The notes beneath the pieces were generated by a model, which ran no database searches, was not told the DNA's origin, and saw only the letters and a list, made by a program, of their open reading frames with translations. Position numbers and translations under genes: made by a program. This document shows positions 7,241 to 16,285 of a stretch of DNA of 64,000 nucleotides, piece after piece. Each line of letters begins with the position of its first letter. Within the stretch, counting starts at the first letter, position 1. The DNA comes from Terriglobia bacterium (lineage in GTDB: Bacteria; Acidobacteriota; Terriglobia; Terriglobales; Acidobacteriaceae): positions 1 through 64,000 of the forward strand of contig JAIQFO010000028.1 in the NCBI GenBank assembly GCA_020073215.1, written 5' to 3'.

Positions 7241-8359
7241 TTACGCTACCGCCACTTTCGCGGTCCGCAACCGCCGGTACAGCCGCATGTAGTCGTCCAC
7301 CATCCGCCGCGCTGTGAAGCGCTCGCGCGCCCGATTATAAGCCCGCGTCCCGTAAAGACGAACCAGTTCGCCGTCTCCATCGAGTTGGCTCAGCACTTCG
7401 CTGAGGCTTTCGGCGTCGTTGCGTTCGAAATACAGCGCCGCGTCGCCCCACATTTCGCGATACACTTCGGTGTCGTTGGCGACCAGCGCGCAGCGCGAGA
7501 ACGCGGCCTCGATCGACGCCAGTCCCGTCGGTTCGTAGCGCGAAGTTGCCGCAAAAATCGTCGACTTGCTAAACAGCGAGCGCAGCTGCGATTCGGTCTG
7601 CGCTCCCTTCACTGAAATCTCGTGTTCATCGGTCGAAACGCGCACGTCGGCCCGGATCGGCAGCGGCGGCGCGGGAATCGGGTTGTCCGCTCCCACAATG
7701 CACACCGGCAGGCCGTGCCGGTGCTGGGTCAGCAACGCCACCTGCTTCCCCGTATCCCACAGACGCCCGATCGCCAGCACCGATTCTTCCTTGGTCACAA
7801 AGGGATTGAAATAGATCGGATTGCGTCCCGCCGGAATCACGTGCCCCGCGAAATCGTCGAGGTATGCCAGGCGCAGCATTTCCTCCATCCAGCGCGAAGT
7901 GGTGACCACGGCGTCGGCTCGTTTCAATCCCGCCTCAATCGTCTCGCGATACCACTTCAGCCATGCGGACGCGGCGGGTTCGTGTCCGTGGATGCTCAGC
8001 CACCACGTAATCAAGTCGCCGTGCGCCACCACCAGTCGCGGCGTCGCCACTGGCAGCGCTCCAAAACTCAGCTGATTTAAGTGCAGAAAATCAGGACGCG
8101 TGTCGCGCACAATCGCGCACAGATACTCTTCGGCCGCGTGAAAGTCCTGCTCGCCTTCCTGCATCCAGTCGAGACGAAACGCGGTGGGATGATATTCCAG
8201 CCCGTGCAACCCGTCCATCCACGCGGTCTGATGGGGAAGCGGAATCTCTCCAAAGCTGACCAGCGTGACTTGCGCCCCGTGAGTCACCAGGCCCGACACC
8301 AGTTCGCGCGCGTAAGTCCAAACTCCGCTGAATGTGTCAGCCGTGACCAGTACGCGCAC
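7241..8359 (-). CDS. Glycosyltransferase family 4-like protein
   Basis: A 372-residue GT-B fold protein that transfers a sugar from an NDP-sugar donor; acceptor unknown. The N-terminal half begins MRVLVTADTFSGVWTYAREL, typical of GT4, and contains LHLNQLSFGALPVATPRLVVAHGD split over the acceptor-side domain. The C-terminal domain has the GT4 E-x7-E signature (YEPTGLASIEAAFSRC) and ends with the usual C-terminal helix. An invented-role assignment is avoided: neighbours are signalling genes, not a polysaccharide cluster. Family B repeats separate it from the kinase gene downstream. Confidence 0.85.
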   Translation of the reverse strand: MRVLVTADTFSGVWTYARELVSGLVTHGAQVTLVSFGEIPLPHQTAWMDGLHGLEYHPTAFRLDWMQEGEQDFHAAEEYLCAIVRDTRPDFLHLNQLSFGALPVATPRLVVAHGDLITWWLSIHGHEPAASAWLKWYRETIEAGLKRADAVVTTSRWMEEMLRLAYLDDFAGHVIPAGRNPIYFNPFVTKEESVLAIGRLWDTGKQVALLTQHRHGLPVCIVGADNPIPAPPLPIRADVRVSTDEHEISVKGAQTESQLRSLFSKSTIFAATSRYEPTGLASIEAAFSRCALVANDTEVYREMWGDAALYFERNDAESLSEVLSQLDGDGELVRLYGTRAYNRARERFTARRMVDDYMRLYRRLRTAKVAVA

Positions 8360-8662
8360 AGAACCCCCGAGATTCGAGGGCTGGGAGCACCCTCGCCTGC
8401 TTGTCTCCAGTTTAGGGCGAGGGCCGTGCCGAGGGAAGCGTTTTCTTGGGCCCGTGTGAGGAAGCCGGGTTTGTGCGGGGAACCTTGTGTGGGGAAGCTT
8501 GTGTGGGGACGGGCGTCCCGCCCGTCCATGCCGGGCGCAGCCCGGCAGCGGCCAGCGGTCACAGCAACTCAGTATTCAAGACTGACAAGAAAGACACCTG
8601 AAGAGAAACCAGGCCGGGCAGACGGCCTGGCCGAAAACGGCCCCTGAAAGCGCCCTGCCCCT
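8360..8662. other. Gene-free gap containing a family C repeat
   Basis: No credible gene. Bases 8501-8553 hold a GC-rich palindromic repeat (GTGTGGGGACGGGCG at its start, CGGCAGCGGCC at its end) that recurs at 57710-57763. The left part (8380-8500) contains a degenerate GTGTGGGGAAGCTT string related to the same repeat. Confidence 0.7.
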
Positions 8663-9085
8663 TCATGTCGAATCCGCCCACTGTGTCATCGCGCGCTGAT
8701 CCGGGTGATGATCCTGCATCACCAGCTTTGGTTGCACCAGGATCCGCATGGTCCACAGCAGATCGTCCAGCGCGGTTCCAAACCCGAAGTGCGCATCCAC
8801 AAACGCCAGTTCCGTAGCCGGCAAACTCGAGCGGCCAGAGATCAGGACTACGGGAACATCCGGCACCAGATACTTGATTTCCTGAGCCAGCTTCGAGCCC
8901 GACATCACGGGCATCTCGTAGTCGAGAAGCGCCAGATCAAAATAGGTGCTCTTGCAAAGCGCGAGCGCCTCGATGGGGTCATTTTTCGCGATCACTCGGA
9001 ACCCGCATTTCTCAAGAACACTGGTCAGCAATCGGCTGGATTTGGGATTGTCGTCCACGTAAAACACCGTCGTTTTGTTCTCCAT
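8663..9085 (-). CDS. Single-domain response regulator, atypical C-terminus
   Basis: A 140-residue receiver-like protein starting MENKTTVFYVDDNPKSS. The acidic pair (VDDN) and phosphoacceptor D55 (LALLDYEMP) are present. The conserved C-terminal lysine region is replaced by VDAHFGFGTALDDLL, so the switch machinery may be altered. The start is set at 9085 because GGAGGT lies close upstream; an 8-residue longer frame from 9109 has no site. It is the last gene of the four-gene kinase/regulator run that starts at 13852, about 100 bases after the preceding kinase. Confidence 0.85.
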   Translation of the reverse strand: MENKTTVFYVDDNPKSSRLLTSVLEKCGFRVIAKNDPIEALALCKSTYFDLALLDYEMPVMSGSKLAQEIKYLVPDVPVVLISGRSSLPATELAFVDAHFGFGTALDDLLWTMRILVQPKLVMQDHHPDQRAMTQWADST

Positions 9086-9184
9086 CACAAACCTCCGTTC
9101 CTTCCCCAAGAACGCAACCCAGCTACGACCTTGCGAATACTTTGGGCAAAGATTTGTAAAGGTGGGGACTGACGGCTCGGCTCT

Positions 9185-10825
9185 CTATGGACGGGACACG
9201 GCCATTTCCTCGTCGCACAATTCCTTTTCCGCCGGGTCACCGCAAGGAATCGTGAACTTGAAAATGGACCCCCGGCTGACCTGCGACTCGACCCAGATCT
9301 TTCCGCCGTAGTGCTCGACAATCTTCTTGCAGATGGCGAGACCAATTCCGTTGCCCGGATACTCAGATCGCGTGTGCAGGCGCTGGAATACGGTAAAAAT
9401 ACTTTCAACAAACTCCGGCGCAATCCCGATCCCGTTATCCACCACGCTGAACAACCACTGGTCGCCTGTTTTCTCCGCCTGTACGGAAATCACCGGCGGT
9501 TCTTTGCCGTGGAATTTGATCGCGTTGCCGACCAGATTCTGCAAGACCTGCACGATCTGCGAGCGGTCCGTCCACACCACCGGCAGCGCCCCATGCGTCA
9601 CCACCGCGCCGCTTTCCTGAATCGCGGGACCGAGAGTCAGTAAGACTTCTTCCATCACTGCCTCACAATCGACGTGGCCGCAAGCGTCGCCATTCCGTCC
9701 GACTCGCGAAAAAGCCAGCAGATCCTGAATCAGGGACTGCATGCGCAGCGCTCCCTCGCTGGCGTAGCCGATGTATTTGACGGCGTTCTCATCCAGTTTG
9801 CCGCGATAGCGTTCTGCCAGCAGCTGCGTGTAGGCCGCCACCATGCGTAGCGGCTCCTGCAGATCATGCGAGGCTACATACGCGAATTGCTCGAGGTTCG
9901 CGTTGGAGCGGGCCAGTTCCGCCATCTTTTCGGCCAGCTTCTTCTCCGCCCGGTCGCGCTCCGTGATGTCGCGCACGATCACCGTAAACAGCAACCGGCC
10001 ACCGACCTGGATGCGCGAGATGGACGCCTCCATGGGGAATTCCTCGCCATCGGCGCGCAACGCTCTTAGCGTGCCGAGTTTGTTCATGGCGCGATTTGTG
10101 GCGCTCGTTTCCCCGAATTTGCGGATGTGAACGGAGTGCGCGACGCGAAAGCGCTGCGGAATGAAGCGTTCGATCGGCTGCCCCAAACCCACCGCCCGCG
10201 AACACCGGAACATCTTCTCCGCGGCCGCGTTGAACATTACTATGTTCTGCTCCTCATCCACGGTGAGGATGGCGTCCATGGCCGAGTGGACTAAGTCTTC
10301 CAGCTGCGCCTGGCTCTCTCGCAGAGCGGCGTCTGACCGCCGTTGCCGTTCGCGCAAAACTTCTTCCTGCAACGCACGGCGGATCGCTTCGGGCAGCCGC
10401 GCCAGTCCGTCTTTCAGTACGTAATCCGTCGCGCCCCGTTTGATGCACTCCACCGCCGTTACATCCCCCAATGCGCCCGACACCAGAATCAGTGGAACGT
10501 CCAGCCCCTCGCGCCGCAGCACATCCAGCGCTTCCATGCCCTTCCACTGCGGCAGGTTGTAGTCGGCAAGCACCACGTCGGGAGGGTGCGCGCGAAGCTC
10601 CCGCTCAAAATCGGCTTCCGTTTGTACCACCACCACGGAAAACGAGAACCCGCCTTTGCGCAGAGCCTGGGCCACCAGTTCCGCGTCCAGTGGGTCGTCT
10701 TCGACGTGCAGCACCCGGAGTTCGTTGGCTTGCGGCGTGAGCCATGATGACGCTCCGCCCGACGCATGAACCGCGCCGCCAGCCCGGACTTGATCGTCAA
10801 TGGTATTAGCATTAGTGTCGGTCAT
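9185..10825 (-). CDS. Receiver-PAS-histidine kinase hybrid
   Basis: A 546-residue soluble protein. An N-terminal receiver (about 33-155: VLHVEDDPLDAEL, phosphosite in VVLADYNLP, YVLKDG) is followed by a PAS domain (about 170-295, ending VRDITERDRAE), a HisKA DHp domain with ASHDLQEPLRM, and an HATPase (NLVGNAIKFHG, DNGIGIA, GNGIGLAICKKI). There is no membrane segment. The DLQEPLR-type kinase with an input-side receiver suggests it is controlled by a partner kinase, probably through the regulator encoded just upstream, whose stop it overlaps by 14 bases. Confidence 0.92.
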   Translation of the reverse strand: MTDTNANTIDDQVRAGGAVHASGGASSWLTPQANELRVLHVEDDPLDAELVAQALRKGGFSFSVVVVQTEADFERELRAHPPDVVLADYNLPQWKGMEALDVLRREGLDVPLILVSGALGDVTAVECIKRGATDYVLKDGLARLPEAIRRALQEEVLRERQRRSDAALRESQAQLEDLVHSAMDAILTVDEEQNIVMFNAAAEKMFRCSRAVGLGQPIERFIPQRFRVAHSVHIRKFGETSATNRAMNKLGTLRALRADGEEFPMEASISRIQVGGRLLFTVIVRDITERDRAEKKLAEKMAELARSNANLEQFAYVASHDLQEPLRMVAAYTQLLAERYRGKLDENAVKYIGYASEGALRMQSLIQDLLAFSRVGRNGDACGHVDCEAVMEEVLLTLGPAIQESGAVVTHGALPVVWTDRSQIVQVLQNLVGNAIKFHGKEPPVISVQAEKTGDQWLFSVVDNGIGIAPEFVESIFTVFQRLHTRSEYPGNGIGLAICKKIVEHYGGKIWVESQVSRGSIFKFTIPCGDPAEKELCDEEMAVSRP

Positions 10826-11297
10826 GAGCCGCGCCTGCCAATGGTTGCGAAGCTTGCACCACGGGCGGCTGATTGATGACCAGCCAATACAGTCCGACGC
10901 TCTTGACCGTCTCCCGGAACTGGTCGAAGTCGACGGGTTTCTGGATATAGCTGTTAGCCCCCAGGTTGTAACTGGCCACCAAATCCCGCTCTTCTTTCGA
11001 CGAGGTCATGATGACGATTGGGATGGTTCTGGTCCGAGGGTCGCTCTTGACCTGTTTGAGCACCTCCATCCCGTCGACCTTGGGCAGTTTCAAATCCAAG
11101 AGCACCAACTTCGGTGGATGATCAAACGATCTGTCGGTGAACGTCCCGCGACAGAAGATAAAGTCCAGAGCCTCCTCGCCATCGCGCGCCACGAAGATGT
11201 TGTTTGCCAGCTTCTCCCGCCTCAGCGTATGCAGGGCAAGGTCCACATCCTCCTGACTGTCTTCCACCAAAACTATGTCCAGTGCATCTGAGTTCAT
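10812..11297 (-). CDS. Response regulator of the Rcp1-like single-domain class
   Basis: A 161-residue receiver. Acidic residues in VLVEDSQEDV, phosphoacceptor D68 (LVLLDLKLPKVDG), MTSSKEERD and YIQKPVDFDQF match the Rcp1-type regulators that commonly partner soluble PAS or phytochrome kinases. It sits two bases after the stop of the large PAS kinase (11300) and overlaps the following hybrid kinase gene, so the three are almost certainly one transcript and one phosphotransfer module. Confidence 0.92.
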   Translation of the reverse strand: MNSDALDIVLVEDSQEDVDLALHTLRREKLANNIFVARDGEEALDFIFCRGTFTDRSFDHPPKLVLLDLKLPKVDGMEVLKQVKSDPRTRTIPIVIMTSSKEERDLVASYNLGANSYIQKPVDFDQFRETVKSVGLYWLVINQPPVVQASQPLAGAAHDRH

Positions 11298-11299
11298 AA

Positions 11300-13795
11300 T
11301 CAGCCTCCAGCCGTGGCTCCTTTGCTTTTCATTTCACCTTTCTTTCCCACGCCGAGGGTGAAATAGAAGGCTGCGCCTTTGTCCAGTTCCCCCTCGGCCC
11401 ACACTCGGCCCCCGTGCTTTTGCACGATCCGTTGCACCGTGGCCAACCCAATGCCTGTACCCTCGAAGTCCTCCGCACGGTGCAACCTTTGGAAGACTCC
11501 GAACAATTTGTCGACATACTTCATGTTGAAGCCGATGCCGTTGTCTCGGACCATGAACACCGTTTGCCCATCTTCTTCGTGGTGACTGACCTCGATGAGA
11601 GCGTGGGCGCGGGAGCGGGTGAACTTGAGCGCATTGGCCAGCAAGTTTTGAAAGACCTGCCTGACCAAAACGGGATCACACTCCAAGGTTGGCAGATCGG
11701 CGATCACCCATTTCACCTGCCGCCCTTCACTTTCCGGCTGCAGAATCGCGACCACTTCCGCGACAATCGAGTTCAACTTACTCGCCTCCCGATTGACCGC
11801 ATGGCGACCAACCCGTGCCAAATGCAGCAATTGATCCACCAGCAGGCCCATCTTTTGTGTCCCGGCCTGAATGCGCTCCAGGTAGTGTTGAGCGCCCGGA
11901 TCAAGGGTGGAACCGAAATCTTCCACCAGCATCTGGGCAAAGCCGCTGATATGCCGTAAGGGTGCCCGCAGATCGTGGGATACCGAGTAGCTGAAAGCTT
12001 CCAGCTCTTTGTTGGCGGTCTCCAACTGGGCCGTCCGCTCCACCACCCTATGCTCGAGCTCTTCATTGAGTTCTCGGATTTCTCGCTCGTTTGCCTTCTG
12101 CTGCGTAATGTCGCGGAGAATGGCGACGCCCCCGCACACGTTGCCCTGAGCGTCCTTCATGGGCCGCGCGCTGACTTCGAGAGAGGCCCGGTCCTCGCGT
12201 TCCGGGTGCTCAATCATCAATTCCACTTGCACCGATTCCCCGTGCAGCGCCCGCACCAGTGGAAGGCGATCTGGCGGATATGGGGTGATTCCATCGGGCA
12301 GGAAGACCTTGTAATGTGGGGTCCACTGCTCACTGGGCAAATCGGCTGCTCCACGACCCATCAGCTTGTTGGCGCAATCGTTCCAGATGAGAAAGCGTCC
12401 TTCCTGATCGGCCGCAATCAGGCCCTCGCCCACGCTGTCCAGCACCAGTTTGAGCATCCGGGTCTGCGCCTCCAGAGCTTGCCGGGAACAGGCCAGTTTC
12501 TCTGCCTGTTCCCCCAGCCGCTCTTCCGCTCGTCTGCGCTCGGTGATGTCGCGCGCAATTTTGGAATAGCCCCGGAGAACCCCAGAATCGTCGTACATGG
12601 GAGCGATCACGACGTTGGCCCAAAAAACGGAGCCGTCCTTCCGGACTCGCTGTGCCTGCTCTTCAAAGCGCCCTTTTTCGAGAGACTCCTGCAGTTCGCG
12701 GGAGGGCTTACCGGCTGCGCGGTCCTCCGGAACGTAAAAACAAGAAAAATGCTGGCCTAAAATCTCTTCACTTCGGTAGCCCTTGAGGCGCGCCGCGCCC
12801 TCATTCCAACTGACCACGTGGCCTTCGGGATCGAGCATGTAGATGGCATAGTCTTTGACCCCATCGAGCAGCCGCCGAAACCGTTCCTGACTCTCGTGCA
12901 GCGCTTCCTCGACTTTCCTTCGCTCCACGTCGTTGCCATACACGGCTTCGGCTGCCCAGGCAATGAGGCCAGCCAGCAGGAACAGGGTGGTCAATGCCGC
13001 CAAAACCACAGTGCTCCACTCGGTATAAAGGCCGGCGGCGGTGATGCGCCAGCGGATCCAGCCCACCAGCATGGGAATAAACGCCGCGGGAAGCAGCCGG
13101 CGCGCCAGGCTCCCGCCTAAGGTTCGGCTGCGCAGAAGTGCTCCCAGTCCCCATTCGGTGCGAGCGCAAACCAGCCCCAACGAGAAGACCGCGAGGGTCA
13201 CAGCCGTCGGCAAAGCCAGAGACAGATGCGCAGCGTAGATGTGGGGGTCAAAAGCAAAGCTGAGCACGCCGAACGTCGCCCCGCCGCCTGCTGCGAGGGA
13301 GAGAAACTGCGCCGGCCACCAGCCCCGCCGCGTTCTCCGGTCGATCCCCAGCAGGGCAAGACCAAGCAGCAGAAAAGCCCCTGCGGTGATCGGGGACATG
13401 AGGCCAGGGCGTACGGTGCCAGTTTGCAGCGCGCGAGGCACCGCGAGCAAAAACTGATCGATGCCGAGGTCCAGTCTGGAAAGGTGCTCCGCCAGGCTGA
13501 GCAAGCCCACCATGCCGACGATCGCTGCTGCGGTTTTAGCGGCAAGTTTCCTGGCCCACGCGAAAGACTGGTTGTCCTTCTTTCTCAGCAACCACAGGGA
13601 AACCCCGAGCAGCACGAAGCAGGCGCCGGTGTTCGCCACCATCGTTACCTGCGCCGTTCCCCAGGTGGTGAGACTGGGGACTCGCAGTATCCATCCCGCC
13701 AGACCCGACAGCCCTACCACCCCCGAAAACACGGCGGTGGCGGAGGCGAAGATACTCAGCCACTTGACGAGGCGAGGCTCGGGGCCGTCGCTCAT
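11300..13795 (-). CDS. Multi-pass membrane histidine kinase with two PAS domains
   Basis: The N-terminal part has about eight to nine hydrophobic helices (from WLSIFASATAVFSGVVGLSG onward), an uncharacterised integral sensor. Then follow two PAS domains (RFRRLLDGVKDYAIYML with RDITERRRAEE; then KLVLDSVGEGLIAADQEG with LRDITQQKANE), a coiled coil, HisKA (YSVSHDLRAPLRHISGF) and HATPase (NLLANALKFTR, DNGIGFNMK, GTGIGLATVQRIV). Start is uncertain: a GTG at 13852 adds 19 residues, while the ATG at 13795 places the first helix at a normal distance. It is the first gene of the four-gene signalling operon. Confidence 0.9.
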   Translation of the reverse strand: MSDGPEPRLVKWLSIFASATAVFSGVVGLSGLAGWILRVPSLTTWGTAQVTMVANTGACFVLLGVSLWLLRKKDNQSFAWARKLAAKTAAAIVGMVGLLSLAEHLSRLDLGIDQFLLAVPRALQTGTVRPGLMSPITAGAFLLLGLALLGIDRRTRRGWWPAQFLSLAAGGGATFGVLSFAFDPHIYAAHLSLALPTAVTLAVFSLGLVCARTEWGLGALLRSRTLGGSLARRLLPAAFIPMLVGWIRWRITAAGLYTEWSTVVLAALTTLFLLAGLIAWAAEAVYGNDVERRKVEEALHESQERFRRLLDGVKDYAIYMLDPEGHVVSWNEGAARLKGYRSEEILGQHFSCFYVPEDRAAGKPSRELQESLEKGRFEEQAQRVRKDGSVFWANVVIAPMYDDSGVLRGYSKIARDITERRRAEERLGEQAEKLACSRQALEAQTRMLKLVLDSVGEGLIAADQEGRFLIWNDCANKLMGRGAADLPSEQWTPHYKVFLPDGITPYPPDRLPLVRALHGESVQVELMIEHPEREDRASLEVSARPMKDAQGNVCGGVAILRDITQQKANEREIRELNEELEHRVVERTAQLETANKELEAFSYSVSHDLRAPLRHISGFAQMLVEDFGSTLDPGAQHYLERIQAGTQKMGLLVDQLLHLARVGRHAVNREASKLNSIVAEVVAILQPESEGRQVKWVIADLPTLECDPVLVRQVFQNLLANALKFTRSRAHALIEVSHHEEDGQTVFMVRDNGIGFNMKYVDKLFGVFQRLHRAEDFEGTGIGLATVQRIVQKHGGRVWAEGELDKGAAFYFTLGVGKKGEMKSKGATAGG

Positions 13796-14032
13796 ACGGC
13801 GTGACTCTTTCGCAGGGAGACCATTAGCGGAGAGACCATCCTCGGTTCCCACAGGTAGCAGAACCCATGCGACTTGAAATCACGAGAAAACAATTGTCTA
13901 AAGAATTCCATGATCCCGGCTTTGCCTTACTGGAAAATCATCGGCAAGAGCCGGTGTCGTGACTCGCAGAGAGGCAAGTTACTTAGGGGATGGTGAACCG
14001 ACGCGGTTCGCCCTCGCCTCGCCGCCTACCCG

Positions 14033-14554
14033 TCAGGCGCCTGCCGCCTGTTTACGTTCTTCGGATGCGCCCCCGCTCTCCAACTGCCTCCGCAGTTTCT
14101 TCACCAGTTCGTGAACCGACTCAATCTTTTCCGCCGCCGCCGCCGGCAGGCCGGGGGTTTCCAGTGCCAACTCGCTGGACAACAGCAGCGCCGTAACCGT
14201 GCCATCCAGTTCGCCGTATATCCTGCCGATCACCGCCTTCCGCGCCCCCACTTCCTCGCGCTGGCGGCGCTCGACCGCTTCCCGCGCCTCGCGCACCAGA
14301 CGCTCCATTCCGCTGATCCCCAGATTGACCTGCACCGGGATGGCGGTGCCCAGATGCGCGAGCGTGGCCTCGACCTCACCCGGTTCGGCTTCGAGCAGGT
14401 ACTGATCGAGCACCACCGCCAGGTAGCACTCCGCCCGCAAAAGCGTGGTCGCCCGCGACAGGCTTTCCGCCACCACGACCTGTTCGCCCGTCGCTTGCTT
14501 CAGTGCCGCGGCGCATTCGGGTGCCCGCGCGCTCGAAGTTACAAGAAGGATCAT
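14033..14554 (-). CDS. Pseudo-receiver plus histidine-less DHp-like protein
   Basis: A 173-residue protein that I do not recognise as a named family. The first ~110 residues (MILLVTSSARAPECAAALKQ...) look like a receiver fold but lack the acidic pair; the position of the phosphosite reads AVVLDQYLLEA. The C-terminal part, VIGRIYGELDGTVTALLL then a second helix ending KKLRRQLE, aligns by eye with the DHp helix of the kinase encoded upstream (GGIAHDFNNLLTGILL), with Gly in place of the phosphoaccepting His. AAGGA precedes the chosen ATG; the longer frame from 14647 lacks support. It follows the NtrB/NtrC pair on the same strand, suggesting a modulator of that pair. Confidence 0.65.
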   Translation of the reverse strand: MILLVTSSARAPECAAALKQATGEQVVVAESLSRATTLLRAECYLAVVLDQYLLEAEPGEVEATLAHLGTAIPVQVNLGISGMERLVREAREAVERRQREEVGARKAVIGRIYGELDGTVTALLLSSELALETPGLPAAAAEKIESVHELVKKLRRQLESGGASEERKQAAGA

Positions 14555-14669
14555 GGCGATCCTTTCGCAACTTCCGGGCCAATCGTCTTCGCCTGAAAAT
14601 AAATGAGTTATGCCGGCGAGCCTCCGCGAACCCTCCCGTTCCGGCACCCGCGCCGCGCCCCGTAACTCA

Positions 14670-14770
14670 GATTTGGGAATTGGTAATAAATAATTTCTAA
14701 TCGGCGACTTGGATCCCAGGCAGCCGCCCGATTTTCAATTACCAATCACCAATCGCAAATTACAAATTCA
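14670..14770. repeat. Inverted AATTGGTAATAAATAATT-type repeat, family E, copy 1
   Basis: The left arm (ATTTGGGAATTGGTAATAA, about 14671-14689) is roughly complementary to the right arm (CAATTACCAATCACCAATCG and on to 14770). The right arm contains the TAA stop of the sigma-54 regulator gene at 14760-14762. Related AT-rich strings occur at 41223-41265 and 46226-46270, also on gene ends. Confidence 0.75.
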
Positions 14771-16196
14771 CTTGGGCCCCATACTCTTTCAGCTTGCGGT
14801 AGAGCGTCGTCTTGCCAATGCCGAGCAGTCGCGCCGCCAGCATCTTGTCTCCGTTCACCTGCGAGAGCGCCGCCAGAATGGTCTGTTTCTCCAGTTCCGC
14901 CATCGGCACGATGCCATGGCTCGGCGCGCTCATCGCCAGCACTTCCATGGGGACGCCGTAAATCTGGGTGGGCAGATCGCGCACCTGCAATTCATTCGCG
15001 CTGGTGAGCGCGCACGCCCGTTCCAGCGAGTTTTCCAGTTCGCGCACGTTGCCGGGCCAGTCGTAATTCAGCAGCGCCTTGAGCGCCTCGTCCGAAATGG
15101 TTTTCTCGATTCCCGCGTCTCGGCCAATGCGCTCCAGAATATGCGCCGCCAACAGCGGGATGTCCTGCCGGCGCTCGCGCAGGGGCGGAATCCGCAGCGT
15201 CAGCACGTTCAGCCGGAAAAAAAGATCGCGGCGGAACGTGCCGTCGGCCACCGCTCGCTCCAGGTTACGGTTGGTCGCCGCCAGAATCCGCACGTTGATG
15301 GGAATGCGCTTCACGCTGCCCACCGGACGAATCTCCTTCTCCTGAATTGCCCGCAACAGCTTCGCCTGCAAGTCGACCGGCAATTCGCCGATCTCGTCCA
15401 GAAATACCGTGCCTCCCTCGGCGATCGCCAGCAGCCCGTCCTTCGCGTTCGTCGCGCCCGTGAACGCGCCCCGCATGTGCCCGAACAGTTCGCTTTCGAT
15501 CAGCGTCGGCACCAGCGACCCGCAGTCCACCGGAATGAACGGCTTGTCCCGGAAGACGCCGGCGAAGTGAATCGACTTCGCCGCCAGTTCCTTGCCCGTG
15601 CCGCTTTCGCCCAGAATCAGCACCGGATGCGCGCTCTGTGCCGCTTTCCCGATAATGCGGTAAAGCTTTTCCATCTCCGGAGAGCGCCCGATGATGTTGC
15701 CGAATCCCTGCCGCGATTTAATGGTTTCCCGCAGCACCCGGTTCTCCGTCTTCAGCCGCAGATGTCCCCCCACCCGCTCCAGCAGCAAGCGCAGTTCTTC
15801 CATGCTGAAGGGTTTGGTGACATAGTCGTAGGCGCCATCTTTCATCGCCTGCACCGCCGACTTCACCGTGCCGTAACCGGTCACCACGATCACCAGCGCT
15901 TCCGCGCGATGCTTCTTGATCGCGTGCAATGCTTCGAGGCCTCCCGAAGCCCGCAAGTCGAGCAGCACGGCGTCGGCGCTGGAACTGTCCAGCAGACGGC
16001 AAGCCTGTTCGGCCGACTCCGCCACCTGTGTGTTGAAGCCGAGCGATTGCGCCACCTCGCGGCAGGCCTCGCGGATGATGCGGTCATCATCCACGATCAG
16101 CAGGTTCAGAAAATTCGCCCCCTCGATTTGCAGGGGACGGCTGGGGCTGGGACTAGGACTGCGGCTGAGGACGGCGGCGGTCGATGCATTGAACAT
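14760..16196 (-). CDS. Sigma-54-dependent response regulator, NtrC family
   Basis: A 478-residue activator. The receiver (LLIVDDDRII, phosphosite in VLLDLRASG, VTGYGT, YVTKPF) is followed by the AAA+ sigma-54 interaction domain with Walker A GESGTGKE, the sigma-54 contact loop GAFTGA (in FGHMRGAFTGATNAKDG), Walker B TVFLDEIGEL, and WPGNVRELEN. A Fis-type helix-turn-helix ends the protein (AARLLGIGKTTLYRKLKEYG). The start at 16196 follows a GGAG; the longer frame to 16289 enters a family B repeat. It lies downstream of its likely kinase (16286-17596) with 89 bases between. Confidence 0.95.
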   Translation of the reverse strand: MFNASTAAVLSRSPSPSPSRPLQIEGANFLNLLIVDDDRIIREACREVAQSLGFNTQVAESAEQACRLLDSSSADAVLLDLRASGGLEALHAIKKHRAEALVIVVTGYGTVKSAVQAMKDGAYDYVTKPFSMEELRLLLERVGGHLRLKTENRVLRETIKSRQGFGNIIGRSPEMEKLYRIIGKAAQSAHPVLILGESGTGKELAAKSIHFAGVFRDKPFIPVDCGSLVPTLIESELFGHMRGAFTGATNAKDGLLAIAEGGTVFLDEIGELPVDLQAKLLRAIQEKEIRPVGSVKRIPINVRILAATNRNLERAVADGTFRRDLFFRLNVLTLRIPPLRERRQDIPLLAAHILERIGRDAGIEKTISDEALKALLNYDWPGNVRELENSLERACALTSANELQVRDLPTQIYGVPMEVLAMSAPSHGIVPMAELEKQTILAALSQVNGDKMLAARLLGIGKTTLYRKLKEYGAQVNL

Positions 16197-16228
16197 GGCG
16201 AATCTCCGTTTGTCAAAGTTGCTCTGGT

Positions 16229-16270
16229 GTAGAGACCGGGCTTGCCCCGTCTCCCCCGCGTGTAGAAACG
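16229..16270. repeat. Dispersed repeat, family B, copy 2 (NtrB-NtrC gap)
   Basis: Begins GTAGAGACCGGGCTTGCC and ends GTGTAGAAACG; a diverged copy of the repeat at 7177-7230 and 31341-31424. It fills the gap between the kinase stop and the regulator start. Confidence 0.7.
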
Positions 16271-16285
16271 AAATCAGACATCCCT

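Noticed and set aside
14709..16232. 507-residue plus-strand frame
   Set aside because: Antisense to the NtrC-type gene, which has all family motifs; His/Arg/Gln-rich shadow.
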